Assembly (NCBI GenBank): GCA_003220615.1
Contig: QHTB01000127.1
Coordinates: 1-64,000, forward strand
Direction of reading: 5' to 3'
DNA: 64,000 bases
From: Candidatus Rokuibacteriota bacterium
GTDB taxonomy: Bacteria; Methylomirabilota; Methylomirabilia; Rokubacteriales; CSP1-6
The notes under the pieces are model-generated. The model was not told where the DNA came from and did not search any database. It saw only the letters and a program-made list of their open reading frames with translations. Position numbers and translations under genes: made by a program. Below, in pieces: positions 48,625 through 57,424 of the stretch (the first letter of the stretch is position 1; the number at the start of each line of letters is the position of its first letter).

Positions 48625-49101
48625 ATGAAGGTCCGCATGGCGCTGACGGTCAACGGCGAGAGCCGCGACGTCCTGGCTCCCGTCCACAAGACGTTGCTCG
48701 AGGTCCTCCGCGAGGATCTCGGGTTGACGGGGACGAAGCACGGCTGCGAGCTCGGGGAGTGCGGCACGTGCACCGTGCTGGTGGACGGCGAGCCCGTGCT
48801 GTCCTGCCTCGCGCTGCCAATCGCAATCGAGGGGCGACAGATCACGACGGTCGAGGGCATGGCCGAGGGCGGCGAGCTCCATCCACTGCAACAGGCGTTC
48901 GCCGAGCTCGGGGCGGCTCAGTGTGGTTACTGCACGCCCGGCATCCTGCTCACCGCGCAGGCGTTGCTCGACGAGACGCCGACCCCGACGCGCGACGAGA
49001 TCAAGGAGGCGCTGGCCGGCAACCTCTGCCGCTGCACCGGCTACACGAAGATCCTCGACGCCGTCGAGCTGGCCTCGATGCGCATGGGGGCACGGAAGTG
49101 A
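48625..49101 (+). CDS. hcrC: 4-hydroxybenzoyl-CoA reductase-type small subunit, two [2Fe-2S] clusters
   Basis: 158 residues. The plant-type cluster ligands are C41, C46, C49 and C61 (HGCELGECGTCTVLV). The second cluster ligands are C100, C103, C135 and C137 (AAQCGYCTPGILLTAQAL and NLCRCTGYTKI). These are the signatures of the electron-transfer subunit of xanthine oxidase-family molybdenum hydroxylases. ATG 48625 was preferred over an in-frame start at 48586 because the family begins KVRMALTVNG and the longer form runs into the palindromic operator. Its stop overlaps the next start by GTGA. Confidence 0.92.
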   Translation: MKVRMALTVNGESRDVLAPVHKTLLEVLREDLGLTGTKHGCELGECGTCTVLVDGEPVLSCLALPIAIEGRQITTVEGMAEGGELHPLQQAFAELGAAQCGYCTPGILLTAQALLDETPTPTRDEIKEALAGNLCRCTGYTKILDAVELASMRMGARK

Positions 49102-51545
49102 ACAAGCACGAATTCACCGTGATCGGACGGCCGCTGCCCAAGATCGACGCCTGGGCGAAGGTCGTGGGCGAGACGCGCTACGCCGACGACCTCGTGATGG
49201 CGCGCATGGCTCACGGCAAGCTGCTGCGCTCGATCCATCCCCACGCGCTGATCAAGCTGATCGACACATCCCGCGCGCGCGCGCTGCCAGGCGTCTATGC
49301 CGTCATCACGGGCGCCGACCTGCCGCGGGTGAAGTTTGGGATCCTGCCCGTGTCCCAGGACGAGGAGGCGCTCTGCAACGAGCGCGTGCGGATGGTCGGC
49401 GACGCCGTCGCGGCGGTGGCGGCCCAGGACGAGGAGACGGCCGAGGCGGCCTGCCGGCTGATCGAGGTCGAGTACGAGCCGCTGCCCGCGCTCATGTCGA
49501 TCGAGGAGTCGCTCGGTCATCCCGAGGTGCGCATCCACGAATACGGCGACGGACCGAACGTGCACAAGAACGTCGCGCTCCAGTTCGGTGACGTCGAAGC
49601 CGCGTTCGCACGCGCCGATCTCGTGCGCGAGGACGTTTTCTTCTACGAAGGCAATACTCATCTGCCGATGGAACAGCATGCGGCGGTGGCCCAGTGGGGG
49701 GCCGACGGCAAGCTCACACTGTGGTCGTCCACGCAGACGCCTCACTACGTCCATCGCCTGCTCGCCAAGATCCTCGACGTGCCGCCCGCCCACATCCGGG
49801 TGATCGCGACACCGGTGGGCGGCGGCTTCGGAGGGAAGCTCGATCCGTTTGCCCACGAGATCGCGGCGTGCAAGCTGTCGCAGCTCACCGGCCGCCCCGT
49901 GAAGATCACGCTGACGCGCGAGGAAGTTTTCTACGTGCACCGCGGCCGACACCCGGTGCTCATGTGGCTCAAGACCGGGTTCACCCGGGACGGCGAAATC
50001 ACCGGCTCCCACATCAAGACGTGGCTCGACGGCGGCGCCTACGGCTCCTACGGCGTGGCCTCCACGTTCTACACCGGCGTCATCAATCCCGTCACCTACA
50101 AGATGCCGGTCTACAAGTTCGAAGGCGCGCGCGTCTTCACCAACAAGCCTCCGTGTGGCCCCAAGCGTGGCCACGGCACGCCCCAGCCGCGTTTTGCGCT
50201 CGAGGTGCAGATCGACAAGGCGGCGGAGCAGCTCGGGCTCGATCCCGCCGAGATGCGGCGACGCATCGTGTGCGAGCCGTTCACCAAGACAGCCAACCAC
50301 CTGACCGTCACCACCATCGGCCTCGGTGAGTGCATCGACAAGGTGGTCGAGGCATCGGGCTGGCGAGACAAGTGGCGCGGCTGGCAGCCCCCGGCGCGGC
50401 GGCGCGGGCCGAAGCGGCGCGGTGTCGGAGTCGCGTGCTCGGCGTACATGACGGGCGCGGGCACGGCCATCTACTGGAACAGCATGCCGCATTCCGGCGT
50501 CGTCCTTCGCGCCGACCGTAGCGGTGGCGTCAGCGTGCTGTGTGGCGCGACCGACATCGGGCAGGGCTCGGACTCGATCCTCGCCTACCTGCCGGCGGAA
50601 GTCCTCGGCCTCGACCCCAAGGACGTTCACGTGCACCCCGCCGATACCACGCTCACGCCGGTGGACCTCGGCTCCTACTCGTCGCGCGTCACGCTCATGT
50701 GCGGCATGGCCGCGATCCAGGCGGCCGAGCGGCTGCGTGCGGTGATGTCTCGGGCGGTTGCCCGCAAGTTCGAGGTTGCCGCAGAGAGGCTCGTGTTTCG
50801 TGATCGCAAGGTCGGCGTGCCCGACGATTGGGAGAAGGCGGTGCCGTTCTCTCAGGCGGTGGAGCTGGCGGAAGCGATGCACGGCGTACTGGCCTTTCCC
50901 GGCTCGTACGCGCCGCCCAAGCGGGCGGGGAAGTACAAGGGCGGCGGCGTGGGTCCGTCGCCGTGCTATTCGTACTCGGCGTGCGTGGTCGAGCTGACCG
51001 TGGACGAAGAAACCGGAGAGGTCGAGCTCCACGACGTGTGGATCGGCCACGATATCGGGCGTGCGCTGAACCCGCTCCTGGTCGAGGGCCAGGTCGAAGG
51101 CTCGGTCTACATGGGCATCGGCGAGGCGTTGATGGAGGCGCAAGTGTTCCGCAAAGGCCTCCACAAGCATCCGTCGCTCCTCGAGTACAAGAGCCCGACG
51201 ACGCTCGAGACGCCCGAGATCCACACGATCCTGATCGAGACCGACGATCCCGAAGGCCCGTTCGGGGCCAAGGAGGCTGGGCAGGGGCCGCTCTTGCCGG
51301 TGCTGCCGGCCATCGCCAACGCCGTCTACAACGCCGTCGGCGTCCGCGTCGACGAGGTGCCGATCGTCCCCGAGAAAATCCTCAAGGGCCTGGAGTTGAA
51401 GCGCCAGGGTAAGACGCCGCGCGTCGGCCCCGAGCGCATTCCTCTCTTCAAGTTCAAGGAGCCGCTGGTGGTGGAGTCGGCGTTCGGCCAGCCTGCCGAC
51501 GCCGTCGCCGTCCGCCCCTTCGCCGACCAGGACACGAGCCGATGA
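49098..51545 (+). CDS. hcrA: 4-hydroxybenzoyl-CoA reductase-type large subunit (molybdopterin-binding)
   Basis: 815 residues of the xanthine dehydrogenase family large subunit: VIGRPLPKIDAWAKVVGETR, ATPVGGGFGGKLDPFAHEIA (Moco contact), and FGAKEAGQGPLLPVLPAIAN containing the active-site Glu region. The closest remembered relatives by order and size are the alpha subunits of 4-hydroxybenzoyl-CoA reductase. The specific reaction is inferred mainly from the beta subunit's extra cluster. Start GTG 49098. A 112-base gap follows, with no gene. Confidence 0.82.
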   Translation: MNKHEFTVIGRPLPKIDAWAKVVGETRYADDLVMARMAHGKLLRSIHPHALIKLIDTSRARALPGVYAVITGADLPRVKFGILPVSQDEEALCNERVRMVGDAVAAVAAQDEETAEAACRLIEVEYEPLPALMSIEESLGHPEVRIHEYGDGPNVHKNVALQFGDVEAAFARADLVREDVFFYEGNTHLPMEQHAAVAQWGADGKLTLWSSTQTPHYVHRLLAKILDVPPAHIRVIATPVGGGFGGKLDPFAHEIAACKLSQLTGRPVKITLTREEVFYVHRGRHPVLMWLKTGFTRDGEITGSHIKTWLDGGAYGSYGVASTFYTGVINPVTYKMPVYKFEGARVFTNKPPCGPKRGHGTPQPRFALEVQIDKAAEQLGLDPAEMRRRIVCEPFTKTANHLTVTTIGLGECIDKVVEASGWRDKWRGWQPPARRRGPKRRGVGVACSAYMTGAGTAIYWNSMPHSGVVLRADRSGGVSVLCGATDIGQGSDSILAYLPAEVLGLDPKDVHVHPADTTLTPVDLGSYSSRVTLMCGMAAIQAAERLRAVMSRAVARKFEVAAERLVFRDRKVGVPDDWEKAVPFSQAVELAEAMHGVLAFPGSYAPPKRAGKYKGGGVGPSPCYSYSACVVELTVDEETGEVELHDVWIGHDIGRALNPLLVEGQVEGSVYMGIGEALMEAQVFRKGLHKHPSLLEYKSPTTLETPEIHTILIETDDPEGPFGAKEAGQGPLLPVLPAIANAVYNAVGVRVDEVPIVPEKILKGLELKRQGKTPRVGPERIPLFKFKEPLVVESAFGQPADAVAVRPFADQDTSR

Positions 51546-51657
51546 GAGACCGACGCCGTCGCGGCTCCGAGTTGATCAATCCAGAAAACGAACGCAGCCG
51601 GCTCGCACCCAGAACAGGCCACCCACGTCTCGAGCCGGCCCGGAGCCACCCGCTCCC

Positions 51658-52671
51658 ATGATGCGGCTGCCGCCGTTCACCTATCTCGCGCCGAAGACCG
51701 TTGCCGACGCCGCACGCCTGCTGGGCGAGCACGGTGCCGACGCCATGATCGTCGCGGGCGGGACCGACCTCTATCCGAACATGAAGCGTCGTCAGTTCGA
51801 GCCGAAAGTCCTCGTCGGCCTCGGCGGGATCGGCGAGCTGCGTGGGGTTCATGGCTCCGCCAGCCGCGGGCTCAGCGTGGGTCCGATGACCACGCTCTCT
51901 GCCCTCTCCCAGCACGCGGAGATCGTGAGCCACTATCCGGCGCTGGCGACGGCCGCCGGCCTCGTGTCGTCACCGCAGCTTCGCAACATGGGGACGATCG
52001 GCGGCAATGTGTGCGTGGACACGCGCTGCAACTACTACAACCAGTCCTACGAGTGGCGAAAGGCCATCGGCTTTTGCATGAAGAAGGACGGCGACATCTG
52101 TCTGGTGGCGCCGGGAAGTCCGCGCTGCTGGGCCGTGTCATCGTCGGATACCGCGCCGGTCCTGTGGAGCCTGGGCGCCCACGTCCGGCTGACGAGCGCC
52201 GCCGGCGAACGGACCGTGCCGATCGCCGCGCTCTACCGCGACGACGGGATCGAGTACCTCGCCAAGCGCGGTGACGAGATCCTGGCCGACATCGTGCTGC
52301 CGCCCGCCGACGGATGGCGTTCCCGCTACCTCAAGCTGCGCCGGCGCGGCGCGTTCGACTTCCCGGTGCTCGGCGTCGCCGTGAACGTGCGTATCGACGC
52401 GGGCGTCGTGAGCGATGCCCGCATCGTCCTGGGCGCGGTGGCCTCGCTGCCGCGGGAGGCCAGGCCGGCCGCCGAATCGCTGCGTGGCCAGCGCCTCACC
52501 GAGGAGATCATCGCGCGCGCGGCCGACCTCGCAGCGGGGCCGGCGAAGCCGCTCGACAACACCGATTACGCACACTTCTATCGCAAGAAGATGACGCGGG
52601 TGTTCGTGGCCCGCGCGCTGCGCTCGCTGGCCGGGCTCGATGACGGCGGCGATTCGACGGAGTCCGCGTGA
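51658..52671 (+). CDS. hcrB: 4-hydroxybenzoyl-CoA reductase-type FAD subunit with extra [4Fe-4S] loop
   Basis: 337 residues: FAD-binding IVAGGTDLYPNMKRRQFEPK and SPQLRNMGTIGGNVCVDTRC. An insertion rich in cysteine follows: C124, C140, C148 and C157, spaced 16, 8 and 9. The spacing equals that reported for the [4Fe-4S] ligands of Thauera aromatica HcrB (C122, C138, C146, C155), a feature missing from ordinary xanthine or CO dehydrogenases. This supports reductive dehydroxylation of 4-hydroxybenzoyl-CoA rather than hydroxylation. Its stop overlaps the XRE-cupin gene's GTG. Confidence 0.88.
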   Translation: MMRLPPFTYLAPKTVADAARLLGEHGADAMIVAGGTDLYPNMKRRQFEPKVLVGLGGIGELRGVHGSASRGLSVGPMTTLSALSQHAEIVSHYPALATAAGLVSSPQLRNMGTIGGNVCVDTRCNYYNQSYEWRKAIGFCMKKDGDICLVAPGSPRCWAVSSSDTAPVLWSLGAHVRLTSAAGERTVPIAALYRDDGIEYLAKRGDEILADIVLPPADGWRSRYLKLRRRGAFDFPVLGVAVNVRIDAGVVSDARIVLGAVASLPREARPAAESLRGQRLTEEIIARAADLAAGPAKPLDNTDYAHFYRKKMTRVFVARALRSLAGLDDGGDSTESA

Positions 52672-53216
52672 CCGCGCTCGGCGATCGCATCCGAGCCCTC
52701 CGCAACGAGCGCGAGCTCCAGCAACGCCAGCTCGCCGAGAAGGCGGAGCTGACGCCGAGCATGGTGTCGCAGATCGAATCGGGCCGGCTCACGCCCTCGC
52801 TCAACACGCTGCGCAAGCTCGCCGACGCGCTCGGCGTCACCATCGCCACGCTCTTCGACGGCCAGCCATCGGGCAGCGTGCTCGTCTCGAGGAGCAAGGA
52901 CTATCCGGTGGTGTCCTTCGACGGCAGCAGCGAGCGGTGGGCCGTGCTCGGCGCCGGCCTGTTCCAGGGCAAGATCCGCGCTGTGGTCTCCACGCTCGAC
53001 GGCAAATCGCGCGGTGTCGCCACCGACAAGGTCGTCATCAAACCGGGACAGATGAAGCTGTTCTACGTGCTCAAAGGCCGCGTCGCGTTGCTCTACAACG
53101 GCGAGCGCCACGTCCTGGACGCCGGCGACTCGGCGTTGCTCGACGGTAGCTCGCCGCACGGGTGGGAAAACCTGGGCACCGGCAAGGCCAGGGCCCTGTG
53201 GGTGATACTCGGGTAA
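52668..53216 (+). CDS. XRE-family regulator with C-terminal cupin domain
   Basis: 182 residues. The helix-turn-helix (about 5-60) reads RIRALRNERELQQRQLAEKA and LTPSMVSQIESGRLTPSLNT. The cupin (about 105-180) has KPGQMKLFYVLKGRVALLYN and LDAGDSALLDGSSPHGWENL. Such proteins bind a small ligand and repress nearby catabolic operons. Known box regulators (BoxR/BzdR) fuse the same HTH to a shikimate-kinase-like domain instead, so this is a different sensor. It lies inside the operon it probably controls. Confidence 0.88.
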   Translation: MTALGDRIRALRNERELQQRQLAEKAELTPSMVSQIESGRLTPSLNTLRKLADALGVTIATLFDGQPSGSVLVSRSKDYPVVSFDGSSERWAVLGAGLFQGKIRAVVSTLDGKSRGVATDKVVIKPGQMKLFYVLKGRVALLYNGERHVLDAGDSALLDGSSPHGWENLGTGKARALWVILG

Positions 53217-53227
53217 GGACGGAGAGC

Positions 53228-54889
53228 ATGGACACGTCACCAGTCGAGTTCCGAACCGAGCCGACCCGGTACAAGCACTGGCGGCTCGCTTTCGACGGAC
53301 CGATCGCCACGCTGACCATGGACGTCAAGGAGGACGGCGGGCTCGCGCCCGGCTACGAGCTGAAGCTCAACTCGTACGACCTCGGCGTGGACATCGAGCT
53401 CTACGACGCCGTCCAGCGCTTGCGCTTCGAGCATCCCGAGATCGGCGCGGTCGTGCTGACGTCGGGCAAGGAGCGCGTCTTCTGCGCGGGCGCCAACATC
53501 CGGATGCTCGGACAGTCCTCGCACGGCTTCAAGGTGAACTTCTGCAAGTTCACGAACGAGACCCGTAACGCCATCGAGGAAGCGTCCGGCGAGTCGAAGC
53601 AGGCGTGGCTCTGCGTCGTGAACGGGCCGTGCGCCGGCGGCGGGTACGAGCTGGCCATGGCCTGCCAGCACATCCTGATGGCCGACGACGGCAATACGTC
53701 GGTCGCCCTTCCCGAGGTGCCGCTGCTCGCGGTCCTGCCGGGCACCGGCGGCCTCACGCGGCTGGTGGACAAGCGCCGGGTGCGCCGCGACCGCGCCGAC
53801 GTCTTCTGCACGCTCGAGGAAGGCATCAAGGGACAACGCGCGGTCGACTGGGGATTCGTGGACGAGGTCGCCCCGCGGTCGAAGCTCTCCGAGACGGCCC
53901 GGCGTCGCGCGCTGGAGCGGGCGGCCCGGACGGATCGCCCGAAGGACGCCCGTGGCATCGTGCTCACGCCGCTCGAGCGGACGATCGAGGGCGATCGCAT
54001 CGGCTACCGGTTCGTGACGTGCGCGATCGATCGCGCCCGTGGCCGCGCCGAGATCACCGTGCACGGGCCGGACACCGCGCCTCCGGGCGATGTCGCCGGC
54101 ATCCACGCCGTCGGGGTCGGCTTCTGGCCGCTGGCCGTCGCGCGCGAGCTCGACGACCTGATCCTCCACCTCCGGGCGAATGAAGCATCGATCGGACTCT
54201 GGGTCCTCCGTACCGCCGGTGACGCCGAGCGCGTCGAGGCGCACGATCGCATGCTGGCCGACCACGCCGGCCACTGGCTGGTCCGCGAGATCCGCCTCTA
54301 TCTCAGGCGCACGCTCAAGCGTCTCGATGCGTCGTCGCGGTCCATCTTCGCCCTCGTCGAGCCGGGCTCGTGCTTCGCGGGCACGCTGCTCGAGCTGGCT
54401 CTGGCCGCCGACCGCTCGTACATGCTCGCCGGGACGCGCGAGGGCGACGCCGGCCACGTCGCCACCGTGAAGCTCACGCCGATGAACTTCGGCGCGTACC
54501 CGATGAGCAACGGGCTCACACGGCTCGCCACCCGATTCCTGGGCGACCCGGGACGCGTGGACGATCTGAAGGGAAGGATCGGGCACGACATGGAGGCCGA
54601 GGCCGCCGGCGATGCGGGCCTCGTCACCTTCACACCCGACGACATCGACTGGGCCGACGAGGTTCGCCTGGCCCTCGAGGAGCGCGCGGCCTTCTCGCCC
54701 GATGCGCTGACCGGTATGGAGGCGTCACTGCGGTTCGCGGGCCCGGAGACGCTCGAGACGAAGATCTTCGGCCGCTTGTCGGCCTGGCAGAACTGGATCT
54801 TCCAGCGGCCGAACGCCGTCGGGAGCAAGGGCGCGCTGCACGTGTATGGAACCGGTCAGCGCAGCGAGTTCGATCGAAGGAGAGTGTGA
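53228..54889 (+). CDS. boxC: 2,3-epoxybenzoyl-CoA dihydrolase
   Basis: 553 residues, a double-size crotonase. The N terminus has YKHWRLAFDGPIATLTMDVK and the BoxC signature GLAPGYELKLNSYDLGVDIE. The first crotonase core follows with RVFCAGANIRMLGQSSHGFK and GPCAGGGYELAMACQHILMA, then LPEVPLLAVLPGTGGLTRLV. A second module (about 380-480) has FALVEPGSCFAGTLLELALA. The enzyme opens the epoxide ring to 3,4-dehydroadipyl-CoA semialdehyde and formate. GGAG precedes the ATG; the stop overlaps boxB. Confidence 0.95.
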   Translation: MDTSPVEFRTEPTRYKHWRLAFDGPIATLTMDVKEDGGLAPGYELKLNSYDLGVDIELYDAVQRLRFEHPEIGAVVLTSGKERVFCAGANIRMLGQSSHGFKVNFCKFTNETRNAIEEASGESKQAWLCVVNGPCAGGGYELAMACQHILMADDGNTSVALPEVPLLAVLPGTGGLTRLVDKRRVRRDRADVFCTLEEGIKGQRAVDWGFVDEVAPRSKLSETARRRALERAARTDRPKDARGIVLTPLERTIEGDRIGYRFVTCAIDRARGRAEITVHGPDTAPPGDVAGIHAVGVGFWPLAVARELDDLILHLRANEASIGLWVLRTAGDAERVEAHDRMLADHAGHWLVREIRLYLRRTLKRLDASSRSIFALVEPGSCFAGTLLELALAADRSYMLAGTREGDAGHVATVKLTPMNFGAYPMSNGLTRLATRFLGDPGRVDDLKGRIGHDMEAEAAGDAGLVTFTPDDIDWADEVRLALEERAAFSPDALTGMEASLRFAGPETLETKIFGRLSAWQNWIFQRPNAVGSKGALHVYGTGQRSEFDRRRV

Positions 54890-56319
54890 TGGCCGGCGTC
54901 GATTACCTGGAGCGCATCCCCAACAACGTCAACCTGCGCGACGACCGGCGCCTGCTGCGCGCGCTCGAGGAGTGGCAGCCGCGGTTCCTCGACTGGTGGA
55001 AGGAGATGGGGCCGGAAGGATTCCAGGCCAACGAGGTCTACCTGCGCACCGCCATCAGCGTCGACCGGGACGGCTGGGCGCAATTCGGCTACGTGAAGAT
55101 GCCCGACTATCGCTGGGGAATCTTCCTGGCCGAGCCCGAGGCCGACCGCCGCATCGCCTTCGGCGATCACCTCGGCAAACCAGCGTGGCCGGAGGTGCCC
55201 GGCGAATATCGCGGCGTCCTTCGTCGGCTCATCGTCACGCAAGGAGACACCGAGCCCGCGTCGGTCGAGCAGCAGCGCCACCTCGGGCGGACGTGCCCGT
55301 CGCTCTACGACCTGCGTAACCTCTTCCAGGTCAACGTGGAGGAGGGCCGCCACCTGTGGGCCATGGTCTACCTCCTGCACGCCTACTTCGGGCGCGACGG
55401 CCGGGAGGAAGCGGAAGCCTTGTTGCAGCGGCGCTCCGGCGACCACGACAAGCCCCGCATCCTCGGCGCCTTCAACGAGCGCACGCCCGACTGGCTGTCG
55501 TTCTTCATGTTCTGCTTCTTCACCGACCGCGACGGGAAGTACCAGCTCGCCAGCTTGCAGGAGTCCGGCCTTGACCCGTTGTCGAGGACGTGCCGGTTCA
55601 TGCTGACCGAGGAAGCCCACCACATGTTCGTGGGCGAGATGGGCGTCGGCCGCATCGTGCAGAAGAGCTGCGAGCTGATGCGGCAGCACCGCAGCGACGA
55701 CGTACGTTGCTACGGCGGCATCGACCTGCCGACGATGCAGAGGTACATCAACTTCCATTACTCGGTCTCGCTCGATCTCTTCGGTTCCGAGGTCTCCACC
55801 AACGCCGCCAATGCATTCACGATGGGCCTCAAGGGCCGGTTCGAGGAGACCAAGAAGGACGACGACCATCGGTTGGCCGACGCGACCTATCCGGTGACGT
55901 GTCTCGAGGGCGATCGTATCGCCACCCGCGACGTGCCGGCGCTGACCGCGCTCAACGAGCGGCTTCGCGACGATTACATCGCGGATTGCCAGCGCGGGAT
56001 CGACCGCTGGAACCGCACCATCAAGGAGCACGGGATCGACGTCGAGCTGCGCCTGCCCCATCGGGGGTTCCATCGCGCCATCGGCTCGTTCGGCGAAGCC
56101 AGGATCTCCCCCGACGGCCGCGTGATCACCGAGGCAGAATGGGACGCGCGGCGTCGCGAGTGGCTACCGACGCCGGAGGACGCACAGTTCGTGGCGACGT
56201 TGATGCGGCCGGCCGTGGAGCCTGGCCGCTTTGCCGGCTGGATCGCGCCGCCGGCCCGGGGTATCAACGGCTTACCGCTCGACCACGAGTACGTGCGGCT
56301 CACGCGCAAGGAGGGCTGA
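54889..56319 (+). CDS. boxB: Benzoyl-CoA 2,3-epoxidase oxygenase subunit
   Basis: 476-residue di-iron oxygenase: GVDYLERIPNNVNLRDDRRL, MPDYRWGIFLAEPEADRRI, LYDLRNLFQVNVEEGRHLWA and CRFMLTEEAHHMFVGEMGVG, the last two supplying the di-iron Glu/His ligands. It inserts oxygen into benzoyl-CoA to form the 2,3-epoxide. It needs electrons from BoxA, whose gene is not in this window. AAGGAGAG lies upstream; ATG overlaps the boxC stop. Confidence 0.96.
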   Translation: MAGVDYLERIPNNVNLRDDRRLLRALEEWQPRFLDWWKEMGPEGFQANEVYLRTAISVDRDGWAQFGYVKMPDYRWGIFLAEPEADRRIAFGDHLGKPAWPEVPGEYRGVLRRLIVTQGDTEPASVEQQRHLGRTCPSLYDLRNLFQVNVEEGRHLWAMVYLLHAYFGRDGREEAEALLQRRSGDHDKPRILGAFNERTPDWLSFFMFCFFTDRDGKYQLASLQESGLDPLSRTCRFMLTEEAHHMFVGEMGVGRIVQKSCELMRQHRSDDVRCYGGIDLPTMQRYINFHYSVSLDLFGSEVSTNAANAFTMGLKGRFEETKKDDDHRLADATYPVTCLEGDRIATRDVPALTALNERLRDDYIADCQRGIDRWNRTIKEHGIDVELRLPHRGFHRAIGSFGEARISPDGRVITEAEWDARRREWLPTPEDAQFVATLMRPAVEPGRFAGWIAPPARGINGLPLDHEYVRLTRKEG

Positions 56320-56321
56320 GC

Positions 56322-56777
56322 ATGGCCAAGGCGATCACACCGAAGGGCTTCGGCGCGCCGCTCGGAATGTACTCCCACGGCATGATTGCGCCGGGTGGTG
56401 AGCTGGTCGTGGTGGCCGGCCAGGTCGGGATGGCGGCCGACGGCCAGGTCGCGGCCGACGACGTCATCGCGCAGACGAAGCAGGCGCTCGAGAACGTGCG
56501 AGCCGTCGTCGAGGCAGGCGGATGCACCATGCGCGACGTCGTCCGGCTCCAGACGTTCCTCACGCGTGCCGACGACGTCGCCGGGTTCATGAAGGCGCGC
56601 AGCGAGGTGTTCCCGCAGTATTTTCCCGACCGGGTGTATCCGCCCAACACGCTGCTGATCATCAGCCGGCTCGTACGGCCTGACCTGCTGGTCGAGATCG
56701 AAGCGATGGCGATCCGCCCACGCCGCGCCGGCGCTCGGCGCGCGACGCGGAAGCCGGCGCCCCGCCGCCGCCGCTGA
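56322..56777 (+). CDS. RidA family protein
   Basis: 151 residues with the RidA/YjgF trimer core: GGELVVVAGQVGMAADGQVA, ENVRAVVEAGGCTMRDVVRL, YFPDRVYPPNTLLIISRLVR and PDLLVEIEAMAIR, including the conserved Arg and Glu of the active site. RidA proteins hydrolyse reactive enamines/imines. The C-terminal basic tail (about 135-151, Arg-rich) is extra. It is the last gene of the box operon, two bases after boxB. Confidence 0.9.
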   Translation: MAKAITPKGFGAPLGMYSHGMIAPGGELVVVAGQVGMAADGQVAADDVIAQTKQALENVRAVVEAGGCTMRDVVRLQTFLTRADDVAGFMKARSEVFPQYFPDRVYPPNTLLIISRLVRPDLLVEIEAMAIRPRRAGARRATRKPAPRRRR

Positions 56778-56957
56778 CCGCGTTCACAGGCCGGGTCGTT
56801 ACGGCCGTGGAGTCGGGTCACCAGGCGACGGCGGTCCGGGATCGCCGCCGGGGGTCGGTCGATTCGGAGGACTCGCGGGCTGATCGGGTGTGAACGGATC
56901 CCGCGGCCCGCCCGGGTGCTCCGCGTCGGGCCGGGGAGGCGTTGGGATCGGAGCCAC

Positions 56958-57347
56958 TCAGGGCCTCCGATTCAGATCGACGTGCGTATCGGTCCGGGAT
57001 GCGCCCCGTGACATCGACACGATCGCGAGGATGACGACGACGAGGAGCGCAGCGGCGATGAGGGCGGCCGCCGTCGGATTGAGCCCGAAGATCCGCGTCG
57101 ACTCCGTGGTGGTACGGGGCGATGCGGCGACACCATCGCGGCGCTCCGTGCGAGTCGTGACGCTGTCGTTCCCGGACGAGTCCGAGGACGACGTGCCTGG
57201 CGTGGTCACCTGCGGGGCGCTGCTCGCCGGCGGCTGCGCCGAGGGAGCGCTGGCCGGCGGTGGCGTGGTCGTGGTCTGAGCCAGTGCGCCGGCGGCGATG
57301 CCGAGCGCGAGGACGAACGTGAGCGTGCTGATCGCGAAAGCTCTCAT
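56958..57347 (-). CDS. Secreted/membrane Pro/Ser/Thr-rich hypothetical protein
   Basis: 129 residues: signal peptide (about 1-23, ending GALA), then a low-complexity stretch rich in Thr, Pro and Ser (TTTTPPPASAPSAQPPASS), and a C-terminal membrane helix (about 92-112) followed by RGASRTDTHVDLNRRP. Ribosome site GAGGGAGGG is 7 bases upstream. It resembles the Ser/Thr-rich lipoprotein at 28758 in style but not in sequence. Divergent from the CoA ligase gene. The 180 bases beyond it (56778-56957) hold nothing convincing. Confidence 0.6.
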   Translation of the reverse strand: MRAFAISTLTFVLALGIAAGALAQTTTTPPPASAPSAQPPASSAPQVTTPGTSSSDSSGNDSVTTRTERRDGVAASPRTTTESTRIFGLNPTAAALIAAALLVVVILAIVSMSRGASRTDTHVDLNRRP

Positions 57348-57424
57348 GTCGAAACCCTCCCTCGGTTGGGACGAAGCAACGGCAATGCCATGAGGTTCGC
57401 GTAACGGTTACAAGAGGAGCCACG

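Noticed and set aside
49041-51224. A 727-codon open frame antisense to the large molybdenum hydroxylase subunit.
   Set aside because: Shadow of a high-GC gene. It lacks family motifs, a promoter and a ribosome site, and the plus-strand frame is a full, recognisable enzyme.
56799-56957. An in-frame, proline-rich 52-codon extension after the TGA of the minus-strand gene at 56958-57347, which could suggest stop-codon readthrough.
   Set aside because: In this frame the third codon position is the least GC-rich, the reverse of real genes in this genome. The proline excess is what GC-rich non-coding DNA gives. No repeat or domain supports it.
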